Counted from the first letter of the stretch, positions 42,761 to 52,660 are shown. The stretch: 64,000 nt of DNA from CAZYTM01 sp964649725 (GCA_964649725.1 CAZYTM010000004.1:186001-250000); one strand, 5' to 3'. Numbers and translations: made by a program. Notes: generated by a model from the sequence alone, not told the origin.

Positions 42761-43339
42761 TCAGAGAGATCTACCTATTAAGAAGGCTTTTATATTCACA
42801 TCTACGGCTTTCTTTGGCACCATCTTTTCAAGAGCTTTGAGCCAGTACTCTTCAGAGACTGCAAGACGTTTAGATACTGCACCTAAAAGTACTGTATTTG
42901 CTGTTTTAGGGTTGCCAGAATCAATAGCAATTTTCTGCCCATCGACAAGTATAAAATTAGAAAATAAATTGCGTATATTTTCTATAATATTCTGTGGATA
43001 AATATCCTGACCGGATAGTATTGAAGGTGGTGGAATTCGTAAATCATTGGCAACTATTTCCCCATCTTTCTTTAGCAATGAAAGGTAGCGGTAAGTTTCA
43101 AGAAGCTCGAAGCCTAATAGTATATCCCCCTCACATTCCGGTACAATTGGGGAGAATACTTCTTTACCATATCTTACATGTGAGACGACACTCCCACCCC
43201 GCTGCGACATCCCATGGATTTCACTTTTTTTCACATCAAAACCTGCTAGCATGAAAGTCTCAGAAAGAATTTCAGATGCAAGTAGAATCCCTTGCCCACC
43301 AACACCAACCAGTAGAATATTGGTAATTTGTGCCGTCAT
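42761..43339 (-). CDS. iorB: Indolepyruvate ferredoxin oxidoreductase beta subunit
   Basis: This 192-residue protein is of the pyruvate:ferredoxin oxidoreductase gamma-domain type: NILLVGVGGQGILLASEIL, SEIHGMSQRGGSVVSHVRYG and NTVLLGAVSK. It is the small subunit that completes the CoA-binding site with IorA. Together they oxidatively decarboxylate aryl pyruvates (indole-, phenyl-, hydroxyphenylpyruvate) to aryl-acetyl-CoA, reducing ferredoxin. It overlaps iorA by 4 bases. Confidence 0.93.
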   Translation of the reverse strand: MTAQITNILLVGVGGQGILLASEILSETFMLAGFDVKKSEIHGMSQRGGSVVSHVRYGKEVFSPIVPECEGDILLGFELLETYRYLSLLKKDGEIVANDLRIPPPSILSGQDIYPQNIIENIRNLFSNFILVDGQKIAIDSGNPKTANTVLLGAVSKRLAVSEEYWLKALEKMVPKKAVDVNIKAFLIGRSL

Positions 43340-45099
43340 TGTGCACCTCTTATTGCATCGAATTTACACAATTGGCGGCAGACATCGCATCCATTACATA
43401 AGAGAGGATCAATATATGCCTTACCTTTGCTTAATTCAGATGGTTGCCATTCAATTGCTGGGCAACCTAATCGTAAGCATGCTCTACACCCGGAACAACT
43501 CTCTTCACTTACCTTAAATGTTTTCCCTTTTAGATATACCCCTTCTCTCTTCACCAATACGCACGGACGGTTTGTTATTATAACCGATGGCTCAGGTCGG
43601 TTCATCTCTTCAAGTAAGACAGTACGAGTATCATGCAGATTAAATGGATCAATTAAGCGAACGTTATTGACACCAAGAGATCGGCAGAGGAGTTCCATAT
43701 TAATTTTATGCGTAGGATTGTCCATAAGTGTATAACCAGAAGCAGGATTATCCTGGCGGCCAGTCATAGCTGTAATTCGGTTATCTAGAATAATAACCGT
43801 AGCTGTTGATTTGTTATACACCATATCCATAAGGCCATTGATACCAGTATGGAGAAATGTAGAATCACCAATTACTGCCACAATCTTATTACGCTCTTCT
43901 GCAGAAACTACTTTTGCAACTCCGGTTGCATTCCCAATACTCGCCCCCATACAGACACATGTATCCATCGCTGAAAGAGGTGGCATAAACCCCAGAGTAT
44001 AACAACCTATATCTCCGGTTACATAGGCCTTAAGCTGATTTAATATATAAAAAACACCTCGGTGAGGGCATCCAGGACACATATTTGGTGGTCTACCTGG
44101 AAGATTTTCAACAGCTATTGATTCGACAGAATTAAATCCAAATGCTGTTTTGAGCCTCCCAGGAGTGAGCTCTCCACAGAGGGGGATAATCTCTTTTCCT
44201 ATAATTGGGATTCCCATTGCTTTGACCTGATCACCTATGAACGGATCTAATTCTTCAATAACATAGAGAGTAGTTACTGATGCTGCAAAATCGCGTATAA
44301 GGTCTTTAGGTAAAGGATAGATCATTCCTAATTTGAGGGTTGATGCATGCGGCATTACTTCACGTACATACTGGAAGCAGACGCCGGAAGTTATTACCCC
44401 GATGGATTTATCGCGCATCTCCAAACGGTTTAATGGGCTATGTTCTGCTAACGAGGAAAGATTGAGAATACGCTCTTCAACCAGAGGATGACGAATGCGT
44501 GCATTACCTGGGAGCATGACTAGTTTGGCTGGATTTCTGAGCAGCTTTGGCTCTAGGAGATCAGTTTTACGACTACCCAACGTAACGATAGATTTTCCGT
44601 GAGATATTCGCGTAACACTGCGAATCAATACCGGAGTGTCAAATTTCTCTGAAATATCAAACGCAATAGTTGTGAATTCCTTACATTCCTGTGAGTCAGC
44701 TGGTTCCAACATCGGAATTTTGGAAAATTTAGCGTAATTGCGACTGTCCTGTTCGTTTTGTGAAGAATGCATTTCAGGGTCATCTGCTACAACTATAACC
44801 AAACCACCATTCACACCAGTATACGAAACAGTGAATAGCGGATCAGCCGCAACATTCAAACCGACATGTTTCATGGTAGCAATTGATCTTGCACCTCCAA
44901 ATGATGAGCCAATGGCTACCTCAAGGGCTACTTTTTCATTTGGCGCCCAAGAAGAATCTATTTCTTTATATCTTATTATGTTTTCTAGAATTTCAGTGGA
45001 TGGAGTCCCAGGATATGCGGTTGCTACAGTTACTCCAGCTTCAAAAGCTCCACGTGCAATTGCTTCATTCCCAGACATTATTTCACGCATAAAAGTCAA
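43336..45099 (-). CDS. iorA: Indolepyruvate ferredoxin oxidoreductase alpha subunit
   Basis: The 587-residue catalytic subunit has a pyrimidine-binding domain at the N-terminus (TVATAYPGTPSTEILE), and a thiamine-diphosphate domain with CPGCPHRGVFYIL, GDIGCYTLG and the GDS...N motif VIGDSTFLHTGINGLMDMVYNKS. A C-terminal two-cluster ferredoxin follows: CSGCRACLRLGCP and CNGCDVCRQLCKF. It is the first gene of the operon. Products (aryl-acetyl-CoA) join the pathway of the PaaK ligases encoded downstream. Confidence 0.96.
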   Translation of the reverse strand: MTFMREIMSGNEAIARGAFEAGVTVATAYPGTPSTEILENIIRYKEIDSSWAPNEKVALEVAIGSSFGGARSIATMKHVGLNVAADPLFTVSYTGVNGGLVIVVADDPEMHSSQNEQDSRNYAKFSKIPMLEPADSQECKEFTTIAFDISEKFDTPVLIRSVTRISHGKSIVTLGSRKTDLLEPKLLRNPAKLVMLPGNARIRHPLVEERILNLSSLAEHSPLNRLEMRDKSIGVITSGVCFQYVREVMPHASTLKLGMIYPLPKDLIRDFAASVTTLYVIEELDPFIGDQVKAMGIPIIGKEIIPLCGELTPGRLKTAFGFNSVESIAVENLPGRPPNMCPGCPHRGVFYILNQLKAYVTGDIGCYTLGFMPPLSAMDTCVCMGASIGNATGVAKVVSAEERNKIVAVIGDSTFLHTGINGLMDMVYNKSTATVIILDNRITAMTGRQDNPASGYTLMDNPTHKINMELLCRSLGVNNVRLIDPFNLHDTRTVLLEEMNRPEPSVIITNRPCVLVKREGVYLKGKTFKVSEESCSGCRACLRLGCPAIEWQPSELSKGKAYIDPLLCNGCDVCRQLCKFDAIRGAQ

Positions 45100-45143
45100 T
45101 TCCTATTAAAAATAAAGGGGTTCCCCGCTGAGAAGGCTTGGAA

Positions 45144-45173
45144 AATATACAAGATTATAGGCAGTTATGTCAA
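45144..45173 (-). promoter_or_regulatory. Sigma-70 type promoter for the ior-paaK-liv operon
   Basis: On the minus strand TTGACA (45173-45168) and TATATT (45149-45144) are 18 bases apart, 45 bases ahead of iorA. Just downstream lies a GGGG-TT-CCCC inverted repeat (45117-45126), which could be an operator or a small hairpin. All ten following genes share the strand, with gaps of at most 73 bases. Confidence 0.6.
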
Positions 45174-45223
45174 CTGCTTAATATAATATAAACAATTAAA
45201 CAATTTTTAAATAAAACGGAGAA

Positions 45224-46159
45224 TTATGAGATGGAATTATTTGATTCTGCGATAGAGAGGAATAATCCTTCTAATAAACCATTTGTACTTACTGTCATCA
45301 TGTTTTTATTAAATAACTTCATGGTAGCTACAGTCAGTTGAATCCCTGCCATAATTAGATCTTCTCTGCCTGCCTCCATGCCAGGGATTTGAAGACGTTC
45401 CTTTAATGTTAATATATCTAATTGTTTTTGAATATTCTCAATTACGCGTAAATCAAGCTGGGAACCATTTATTCGATTATAATTATAGTTAATCATTTTG
45501 AAATTTATTGCTGCAAGAGTTGTTGCTGTACCTGCAGTCGCTACAAGCATTGCTTCAGATATCATAGATGAAAAGCCAGAATCGTCAATTTCTAATTGTA
45601 GCTGATATAATTCACGACATATTTTATCTGCAATAGCAGACGATGATATCTTGCCTTCAGTTAAGCGAACAACACCAAGAGGTAGACTCTTTGAAAACGC
45701 CAAGACACCATCAATAGCAAAAATATACTCTGTGCTACCCCCGCCTATATCAAATACAAAAATGTATTTTGATAATTTAGATAGTCCTGACAAAACGCCT
45801 CTTAATGTAAGATAACCTTCTTCTAAACCATCTATGACATCAATGTATATGCCAGTAGAATTATATATCTCCTCACAGAATAAATGTTTGTTTGCCGCGT
45901 CACGAACAGCGCTGGTAGCAACTGCTTTTATATTATTAACTTTATAGCTACTAATTTCAGCACCGAAATCCTTTAAAGCAATTATCGAACGGTCAAGGGC
46001 TTCACTAGAAATACCTCTTTCATCAGTAAAACCTCCTCCCAGCCTTGTAATGTGTCGCTTTATAGAGAGAGGTACTATGTCACCTTCAGGTGCAATATAA
46101 CCGATAAGAAGCCTAGCTGTATTTGTACCAAAATCAATCACTGCAAATAGATTATGCAT
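45224..46159 (-). CDS. ppx: Ppx/GppA phosphatase family protein (short form)
   Basis: This ASKHA-fold protein of 311 residues has the phosphate-binding loops FAVIDFGTNTARLLIGYI and FVFDIGGGSTEYIFA, with ATSAVRDAANK between. It would hydrolyse polyphosphate and/or the pentaphosphate alarmone. It lacks the C-terminal HD-like domain of long Ppx proteins. It overlaps the upstream Na/Pi cotransporter-type gene by 8 bases, so phosphate transport and polyphosphate turnover seem linked. Confidence 0.9.
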   Translation of the reverse strand: MHNLFAVIDFGTNTARLLIGYIAPEGDIVPLSIKRHITRLGGGFTDERGISSEALDRSIIALKDFGAEISSYKVNNIKAVATSAVRDAANKHLFCEEIYNSTGIYIDVIDGLEEGYLTLRGVLSGLSKLSKYIFVFDIGGGSTEYIFAIDGVLAFSKSLPLGVVRLTEGKISSSAIADKICRELYQLQLEIDDSGFSSMISEAMLVATAGTATTLAAINFKMINYNYNRINGSQLDLRVIENIQKQLDILTLKERLQIPGMEAGREDLIMAGIQLTVATMKLFNKNMMTVSTNGLLEGLFLSIAESNNSIS

Positions 46160-47816
46160 TGATTAAACTCTGTTCTGTTTCAATATTTGAAAATGAATAA
46201 TCAGATATTTTATTAAATGATGCTGTAATATCATTAAATACTAATCCAGCAAGTATGTTACATTTTCCAACTGTAAGACGATTCATATGACTAGTAAATA
46301 TTGTCTGTTTCAAATCAATTATTTCATCTTTCAGAGTTCGTGTATCTATAAAAGATTTTTGCGAATTATTGGTTACAAATTCAGTTGAAAGCTCAACAAT
46401 TTCCCTAACTTTAACAGCCAAATATTTCAATTCTGCAATTGCTGCACTTGAGAAGTAGATTTTATTTTCTTTTTTCTTTCTTAATAAACCTAGAATTAAT
46501 TCACATTGATCACCAATATGCTCTAGGTTATCGATAACTTGCAACATAATTGGAATTTCCATGGATATTTCAGCTGACAAAGGCTGCCGTGATAAAACGA
46601 TTAAATATCTTGAAATGTCTTTGTGCAGAACATCTAAGACAACTTCTTTATCAGATATTTTTTTTGCTCTTCTTACATCAAAACGATACAATTGCTCCAC
46701 AATATCTTTGTACATTAATCTTGATATTTCTGCCATTCGTTGGACTTCGCTTTTAACTTGCAACATAGCTATTGTAGGAGTATTTATTATTCTAAGATCA
46801 ATATAAATAGTCCTAGGCTCTAGATCTATTGATTTACCTTTTTTTGTATAGATAAATGTTGCGGATCTGACAAAAAAACCAAGTAGTGGGAGAAAAATTA
46901 ATATAATAGCAATATTAAAAAGTGTATGTGCATTGGCAAGATGACGAGCGATATTAGGTCGCAATAAATTACCTGCAGCAATCAATGTATATTCAGCATC
47001 TCCAGGTGAAATATATTGTACACAACTTAATACAATCGGAAAAAATATTAACGTTAGACTGATAGCTGCAAAATTTATAACAAAATATAACAATGCCGTT
47101 CTTTTAGCAGCTATTGTGCCGTTTATTGTAGCAATTCCAGTAATACATGAAGTGCCAAGTGCTTCACCTATAATCATTGCTACACCAGTTCCAAAACTAA
47201 TTAAGCCACTACTTGCAAGCGCTATTACTATGCCTGTTGTTGTACTACTTGATTGAATTAATAACGTAAGAATTGCTCCTAAAATAACAGCTGATAGTTT
47301 TGAAGTTAGAAAATTTGTATGAACACCACTAAATATTGCCTGACTACTTATAGGAGAAAAACCAGTTTCCATTAAATATAAACCATAAAATACCAACCCA
47401 ATACCGCTTAGGATTTCTCCTAAATCAACCAAGCGACGACGCTTACAGAATAATTTTAAGACCACACCTAAAAATATTGATGGAAGAGCTAAGGAAGAGA
47501 TTTTAAATGCAATTAACTGAATGACGAGTGTTGAGCCAAGGCCTGTTCCTAAAAGAACACACAAAGCCTGGTAAAGTGAAATTAGTCCCGCATTAACAAA
47601 ACCAATAATAATAATTGATGCCGCACTACTTGATTGTAAAAAAGAAGCTAGGCAACTCCCTAGCAGAGCAGCTGAGAGTCGGTTGCCAGTAAGTCTTTCT
47701 AATAAATGCCTGAGGTTATCGCCTGCAAACTTGTTTAATCCTTCTGACATGGCTTTCATGCCAAGGATAAATAGTCCTAGACCACCAAGAACATCCAACA
47801 AAAATGAAAGAGGCAT
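46152..47816 (-). CDS. Na/Pi cotransporter family protein with PhoU-like C-terminal domain
   Basis: The 554 residues hold about eight helices with the paired repeats LQSSSAASIIIIGFVNAG and IQSSSTTTGIVIALASSG, the hallmark of the NptA/SLC34 type. A cytoplasmic tail of about 200 residues (from about 350) is helical and resembles PhoU. It would import phosphate with sodium, or export it, with the tail as a regulator. It shares an operon with ppx. Confidence 0.9.
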   Translation of the reverse strand: MPLSFLLDVLGGLGLFILGMKAMSEGLNKFAGDNLRHLLERLTGNRLSAALLGSCLASFLQSSSAASIIIIGFVNAGLISLYQALCVLLGTGLGSTLVIQLIAFKISSLALPSIFLGVVLKLFCKRRRLVDLGEILSGIGLVFYGLYLMETGFSPISSQAIFSGVHTNFLTSKLSAVILGAILTLLIQSSSTTTGIVIALASSGLISFGTGVAMIIGEALGTSCITGIATINGTIAAKRTALLYFVINFAAISLTLIFFPIVLSCVQYISPGDAEYTLIAAGNLLRPNIARHLANAHTLFNIAIILIFLPLLGFFVRSATFIYTKKGKSIDLEPRTIYIDLRIINTPTIAMLQVKSEVQRMAEISRLMYKDIVEQLYRFDVRRAKKISDKEVVLDVLHKDISRYLIVLSRQPLSAEISMEIPIMLQVIDNLEHIGDQCELILGLLRKKKENKIYFSSAAIAELKYLAVKVREIVELSTEFVTNNSQKSFIDTRTLKDEIIDLKQTIFTSHMNRLTVGKCNILAGLVFNDITASFNKISDYSFSNIETEQSLINA

Positions 47817-47825
47817 TGATTGAAA

Positions 47826-48467
47826 TTAGTTTACAATTTTAAAAGGAAAGAGAAAATCAGCGGGTGACGATTTTGGAGTTGATATTTTATAACAAAGTAG
47901 TTTTACACCTTTTTTCCCATTTAAATCGATTCTGAAATAAAGAAGACCTATAACTTTTGCCTTTGGGATTATGTTACCATTTGTAAGAGCTTTTGTATAT
48001 ATGTCTTGAGGATACATTTCATAATAATATGGTAATTGGGAAGAAAATGTATTGTAAAAAGATGATTTTTGATAGTCTTCTAAGTAATAAAAACCAACAT
48101 ATGGATAAGGTATTAGATAATAAGAATCTTTTGTTATAATTTCTTTAACCTTGTCAGGCGTTAAAGGAGAATATTGTCTCCCATCGTTATCAACAAGAAG
48201 AAATGAATCATTAGACACAACAAATTCTTTATCGCTCTGGTTGTCTATAACTATCGAAAATGAATAGATATTACCATCAAGATTATAAGAATAGAGCTCT
48301 GAGTCATCACCTTTTACAGAAATTGTAATACTATCTTTAGTAATTGATAGTGCTCTTTCCTTTTCATTAATTACACCACCGTTAACTTGTTCTGGAATAA
48401 CTTTAAGTGTGCAACCAGAAAATACTGTCGCTACAAAGATAATTATTGGCAGGAAAATGATTCTCAT
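47826..48467 (-). CDS. Predicted lipoprotein of unknown function
   Basis: The signal peptide ends in a lipobox (VFSGC, Cys near residue 19). The mature 195 residues are beta-rich and include SIVIDNQSDKEFVVSNDSFLLVDNDGR, reminiscent of DUF4352-like or immunoglobulin-fold envelope domains. I cannot name a family. I choose ATG 48467 because GAGGTG lies 7 bases upstream; the frame extends to 48476. It is 9 bases upstream of the phosphate transporter gene. Confidence 0.78.
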   Translation of the reverse strand: MRIIFLPIIIFVATVFSGCTLKVIPEQVNGGVINEKERALSITKDSITISVKGDDSELYSYNLDGNIYSFSIVIDNQSDKEFVVSNDSFLLVDNDGRQYSPLTPDKVKEIITKDSYYLIPYPYVGFYYLEDYQKSSFYNTFSSQLPYYYEMYPQDIYTKALTNGNIIPKAKVIGLLYFRIDLNGKKGVKLLCYKISTPKSSPADFLFPFKIVN

Positions 48468-48520
48468 CCAGAGCACCTCATAATAATTACTAGGAGAAAT
48501 GTTAATATTATAGACAAGAA

Positions 48521-48997
48521 CTACTTTTCAGTATCGGTTAATTTCCGAGTAATTTCAATTTTTTCTTCACCATATTCTGTGGTAAAAAAAGATATTCTTA
48601 AAACTTTGTTCCCCTTTGTCGTGATATTATCATTCATTGCAGCAATGTAAAGTTCCCTGTTAAATTTATGTTTTTCTCTCAGATATTTTACCGCTTCTTT
48701 TGCGAGATAAAGTGACATGTTTGTCTTATTTTCTTTATTATTAGCAATATTATAGAATCCTTCAATTTTTATCATCTTTGAAGTAGGGATTTTGTTAATA
48801 ATAGGTACAAGTTTATCAATTTCATGCTTAGCATGGCTGTCCAATTTATAATCTTTACCGCTTGTAAGAATTATTCCCAATGTTTGACTATCATTTTTAA
48901 TATTTGTTAATGTGCCTTCAGCTGAATATAACGTGGCAGTTGAACTTAATAATAATAAAATTATTAAATTACACAATATTAGCAATTTATAACTCAT
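48521..48997 (-). CDS. Exported protein with degenerate OmpA-like domain
   Basis: A signal peptide of about 26 residues (ending LYSAE) precedes a 130-residue domain. The layout DKLVPIINKIPTSKMIKIEGFYN then NMSLYLAKEAVKYLREKHKF resembles the peptidoglycan-binding OmpA fold. The key Asp and Arg residues of the NxxLSxxRA signature are missing. It begins two bases after the genuine OmpA-family gene and may be its diverged companion. Function unknown. Confidence 0.65.
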   Translation of the reverse strand: MSYKLLILCNLIILLLLSSTATLYSAEGTLTNIKNDSQTLGIILTSGKDYKLDSHAKHEIDKLVPIINKIPTSKMIKIEGFYNIANNKENKTNMSLYLAKEAVKYLREKHKFNRELYIAAMNDNITTKGNKVLRISFFTTEYGEEKIEITRKLTDTEK

Positions 48998-48999
48998 GA

Positions 49000-50601
49000 T
49001 TATTCCTTGGGCACGAGGAATAGAATTTCAAAACGGCGATTAATCCGTCGCCCTTCTGTCGTATTATTGTCTGCTATTATCTTCGATTTACCCATACCTT
49101 TAATAAATATTTTGTCAGGATCAATACCTTCTTTAACAATAAGATGAGATGCTACTGCAATAGATCTCTTTAACGACAAATCTAAATTATATTTTGCAGA
49201 ACCGATACTATCGGTATGTGCGTCAATCCTAAGATAAGCCCATTTTTTATCATGACGGATTTGCTCCGCCAACTCAGTGAGAGACTGTTTAACTTGAGGA
49301 GTAAGATCAACTTGCCCAAAATCAAACATTATATCTGGAAATCTAAATTTTCGATATACAGACATTGTTAAAGGGATTTGAGCTAGTGCGGTTGAGCTAA
49401 TTTCTAGTTTTTCACCTTTAACATCTACACCATAAAGTGGAGTTTCGATTTCACCTGCATCATTTGTCCCCCCTTTATGTGCCATCTGGATAACTTCTTG
49501 AGTATTTACAGGTAACCCCTGTGCAAGCACAGGTAATACTTGAGCAGGTCTAGAGTTAAAAGGTTGAGCAGGTAATTGAATTGGCGCTACCGGTTGTGGT
49601 GGAATAATTATCTGGCCGTAAGGCTTTATGATAATTTCTTCACGATTCGGGTTTATAGGGATTTCAAGTTTATTTGAAGGTGACGAGACTGCAGCAGTAT
49701 TCAAAAGTAAAGGCGATACAGGTATAACTTTAAGTGGTTTAATGACTTCTTTACGCATACCTGACTGATCATCATATCCTAACGCAACAGTTGGTACAGG
49801 TCTAATATATGTACCTACTCCCTGACAAGTAGAAAATCCAACAATAAATCTCCAATCTGGACTCACATCATTTAAACCGATACCTCCTGCTGCATTAAAA
49901 GTTAAATGAGGAGATATATAATATTGTAGGCCTATAAGACCTTCAAGCGGATAATCAGGTGCATTTGTCTTATTAAAATTAGATGCTTTATTCCCAAATA
50001 TTTCAGCAGTAAATTTTATTCTTGGCTGTGGAGCAAATTCTAAACCACCACCAAATAGTAATTCATCATTAAGTGAATTTCCTGCCGGATCTCCTTTGCT
50101 AAGATATCCACCGAATACATGGAAACCAAGTCTATCAGTTTTAAGAGAAGCTATTAATTTGCCACCTATATCGGTAATACCATCTTGATTTGAATTCTCT
50201 GAAATATATCTATTAACATTAATATCTGCAGCTAATTTAAAATTAGAATTTCGTTTACCCAAAACCCGTAATTTAGTCCCCAACCCCGCATAATTTTTTG
50301 TAGTGCTATCTTCCTGCCCATTGAAAAGAATATTAGGATAACTACCATATATCTCCCAAAATGATCCGATTCCGATAGTCAAAGATGCTGGTAATAAAAT
50401 TGAATGTTTATCATTAAATGAACTAATATCATTCCAAATCCCTACACATAAATTGCCAGAATCGAGAGTATCTGCGGTTGGCACATAAATAAGACCTGTG
50501 GCCCCAGTTTGTGATGGATTAGCATGTGAGGGGATATGCGACAATAAAATCACAATTACTCCCCAAATACATATTAGAAATAATTTCATATAGGTTTGCA
50601 T
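49000..50601 (-). CDS. OmpA-family outer membrane protein
   Basis: The 533 residues begin with a signal peptide (ending SHAN). An outer membrane beta-barrel-like region of about 250 residues starts QTGATGLIYVPTADTLDSGNL and has alternating aromatic strands. A proline-rich linker (about 290-350, PPQPVAPIQLPAQP) follows, and then a C-terminal OmpA domain: IDAHTDSIGSAKYNLDLSLKRSIAV and TTEGRRINRRFEI. The OmpA domain binds peptidoglycan, so the protein would tether the outer membrane to the wall. It heads the operon with the lipoprotein and phosphate genes. Confidence 0.88.
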   Translation of the reverse strand: MQTYMKLFLICIWGVIVILLSHIPSHANPSQTGATGLIYVPTADTLDSGNLCVGIWNDISSFNDKHSILLPASLTIGIGSFWEIYGSYPNILFNGQEDSTTKNYAGLGTKLRVLGKRNSNFKLAADINVNRYISENSNQDGITDIGGKLIASLKTDRLGFHVFGGYLSKGDPAGNSLNDELLFGGGLEFAPQPRIKFTAEIFGNKASNFNKTNAPDYPLEGLIGLQYYISPHLTFNAAGGIGLNDVSPDWRFIVGFSTCQGVGTYIRPVPTVALGYDDQSGMRKEVIKPLKVIPVSPLLLNTAAVSSPSNKLEIPINPNREEIIIKPYGQIIIPPQPVAPIQLPAQPFNSRPAQVLPVLAQGLPVNTQEVIQMAHKGGTNDAGEIETPLYGVDVKGEKLEISSTALAQIPLTMSVYRKFRFPDIMFDFGQVDLTPQVKQSLTELAEQIRHDKKWAYLRIDAHTDSIGSAKYNLDLSLKRSIAVASHLIVKEGIDPDKIFIKGMGKSKIIADNNTTEGRRINRRFEILFLVPKE

Positions 50602-50689
50602 TATATTTGTATTTACGATTTATATTGAGAAACTAACTAATAATTTACAATTTATAATATCAACTTGTCACAAATATTTTAATTATAAA

Positions 50690-50965
50690 TTAACTGGCAA
50701 CTCTTTCCTTCAACTCTTTCCCAACCTTAAAAAATGGTAATTTTTTTGGTTTCACTGCGATTGACTCACCAGTCTTTGGATTTCTCCCTGTATAAGCAGT
50801 ATATTCCTTAACAACAAAACTGCCAAAACCACGAATTTCAATCCTATGTCCTTCAATCAATGATTGAGCCAAAGACTCAAAAATGGTGTTAATTATTTCC
50901 TCTGCTTTTTTAAATGAGATCCCTTTTTTTGTTGCAAGAGATTCAATCAATTCAGATTTGTTCAT
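50690..50965 (-). CDS. ihfB: Integration host factor beta subunit
   Basis: This 91-residue HU/IHF protein has the beta-type signatures NKSELIESLATKKG, IRGFGSFVVKEYTAYTGRNPKTGE and PFFKVGKELKERV. I start at ATG 50965, with GGGGGC 8 bases upstream; the frame runs to 50998 without conserved residues. It would pair with IhfA (21170-21445). An HU role cannot be excluded but the tail is IHF-beta-like. Confidence 0.9.
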   Translation of the reverse strand: MNKSELIESLATKKGISFKKAEEIINTIFESLAQSLIEGHRIEIRGFGSFVVKEYTAYTGRNPKTGESIAVKPKKLPFFKVGKELKERVAS

Positions 50966-51296
50966 AGAATTTGCCCCCAATAAACTGATATGATGCAATT
51001 AATTAAATTAACTTCCCACTCTGAAAATTATAATCAATTATGCAAATATCTTTCCCATTTATTTAAATTCAATTTGCAGGCTATGAACTATTTTAGCAGC
51101 AAATTCATGAAGACTATCTTGATGCGAGAATTTAGCAGTAAATTAATTAGTTAGGCCTATTTAAAAATATTAATAGTAGTCATTATTGGTTAAATACATC
51201 AACTTGTCGATATTTTTTATATTATTATGTACTAGCCTTTTCCCTAGCCATTACGTCATCTGCCGAAATATCTGAAATTATTCAAATTAGTTATAA
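50966..51296. other. Gene-free region between rlmD and ihfB
   Basis: About 330 A+T-rich bases with no coding sequence or RNA gene that I can support. It must hold the ihfB promoter (minus strand), but no box pair with good spacing is clear. Confidence 0.5.
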
Positions 51297-52598
51297 TTAT
51301 GATAACTTCTTTAAATGGGTAATACTCTCAAGATGATACGTTTGAGGAAACATGTCGTAAGGTCTTGTTTTTATGACAGTATATCCATATTTGCAAAATA
51401 TTTTTATATCTCTAGCCAAAGTTGATGGGTCACAAGAAACATAAATTATATTTTCCGGGTTTAAACGTGCAATTTTTTCAATAGAATCTGCAGCCCCAAT
51501 ACGAGGTGGGTCTAAAACAACTAGATCAAATTTATCATTTTCAGTTACTAATTTACATAATGCCTCAACAACTTTTGAAACATGAAATTGTATATTCTTT
51601 ATACCTTGATTTTCAGAATTATTAATAGCATCAATGATTGATGGAGAATATTCTTCGATACCGATTAAACGGGCTGAGCCAAATGACAAAGGGATTGAAA
51701 AGTTCCCATTTCCACAGTAAAGGTCGAGAATGGATTTTGTACCGTCCAATTCAGCCCATTCACAAACAGAATTAATTATATTAATGTTTTGATTGTAATT
51801 GATTTGAGTAAAACCGCCAGCACTACTTTTTAATTTTGAATGTACGCATCCAACAACAGGGTAATGGATCTCTTTAGAACCAAATATATTGACTAATGTA
51901 TTTTTTCTCCCCTGCTGAATATATATACCTTTAACTTTTGATGAAGTAGTGATTTTATGTAAAATAATGTCTGTTAACCTACTTAATTTATTGCCAATAT
52001 AATGAAAAACAACGATTACTTCATCATCGATCCCTGCCATAACATCTATCTGTGGGATTTTATTTGAATCAGGTATTTTTGATAATATATGTCGAATCTC
52101 AGGTAGACTACTATTAATAGATGGCGTTAATATTGCACATGTATCAGGCAAAGGGATGATCTTATGTGTTCCAGCCTGATAAAAACCAATATTAAGTAAA
52201 TTATTTATTGCGCGCACTTTAAATTGCGCTCTTGATCTATATCCAAATGACCTAGGCGATGCCACTATTGGCAGAATCAACTCAGGCTTAACTCCCCCAA
52301 TTCGCCAGAGTAATTCATTGAAAATATTCTGTTTAAATAATAGCTGGTTGTCATATTCGATATGTTGCCAGTTACATCCACCACATTTCCCAAATACTGG
52401 ACAAAGAGGATTTATCCTTGCTGGTCCTGCTTCAATAATTTTACATAATTTACCATTAAGATATGATCGTTTTTCATCTGTTATCTCAATGTAAGCTTTG
52501 TCTCCTATCGTTGTAAATGGAACAAAACATGATTTCCTATTTAAATAGCCGAAACCAAATCCTCCATATGCCATTTTCTCAATTGTCAATTCGTGCAT
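51297..52598 (-). CDS. rlmD: 23S rRNA (uracil-5-)-methyltransferase (RlmD/RumA family)
   Basis: The 433 residues have an N-terminal TRAM domain (IEKMAYGGFGFGY..), the [4Fe-4S] ligands CPVFGKCGGCNW plus an upstream or downstream cysteine, SAM motif LDLYCGNGNFSIPL, and the catalytic loop VVLDPPR...IIYVSCDPSTLARD, where the cysteine attacks uracil C6. It methylates U1939, U747 or both in 23S rRNA; which one is not decided by motifs. It is divergent from infA. Confidence 0.92.
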   Translation of the reverse strand: MHELTIEKMAYGGFGFGYLNRKSCFVPFTTIGDKAYIEITDEKRSYLNGKLCKIIEAGPARINPLCPVFGKCGGCNWQHIEYDNQLLFKQNIFNELLWRIGGVKPELILPIVASPRSFGYRSRAQFKVRAINNLLNIGFYQAGTHKIIPLPDTCAILTPSINSSLPEIRHILSKIPDSNKIPQIDVMAGIDDEVIVVFHYIGNKLSRLTDIILHKITTSSKVKGIYIQQGRKNTLVNIFGSKEIHYPVVGCVHSKLKSSAGGFTQINYNQNINIINSVCEWAELDGTKSILDLYCGNGNFSIPLSFGSARLIGIEEYSPSIIDAINNSENQGIKNIQFHVSKVVEALCKLVTENDKFDLVVLDPPRIGAADSIEKIARLNPENIIYVSCDPSTLARDIKIFCKYGYTVIKTRPYDMFPQTYHLESITHLKKLS

Positions 52599-52660
52599 GA
52601 CTTTTTATGCTTCTATTTAGAAATAATTATCAACAAATTAATTATAGACGCAAAACTGGC

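Noticed and set aside
45117..45126. GGGGTTCCCC as a terminator
   Set aside because: The two-base loop is too tight for a stable hairpin and no T-run follows in the direction of transcription; kept only as a possible operator.
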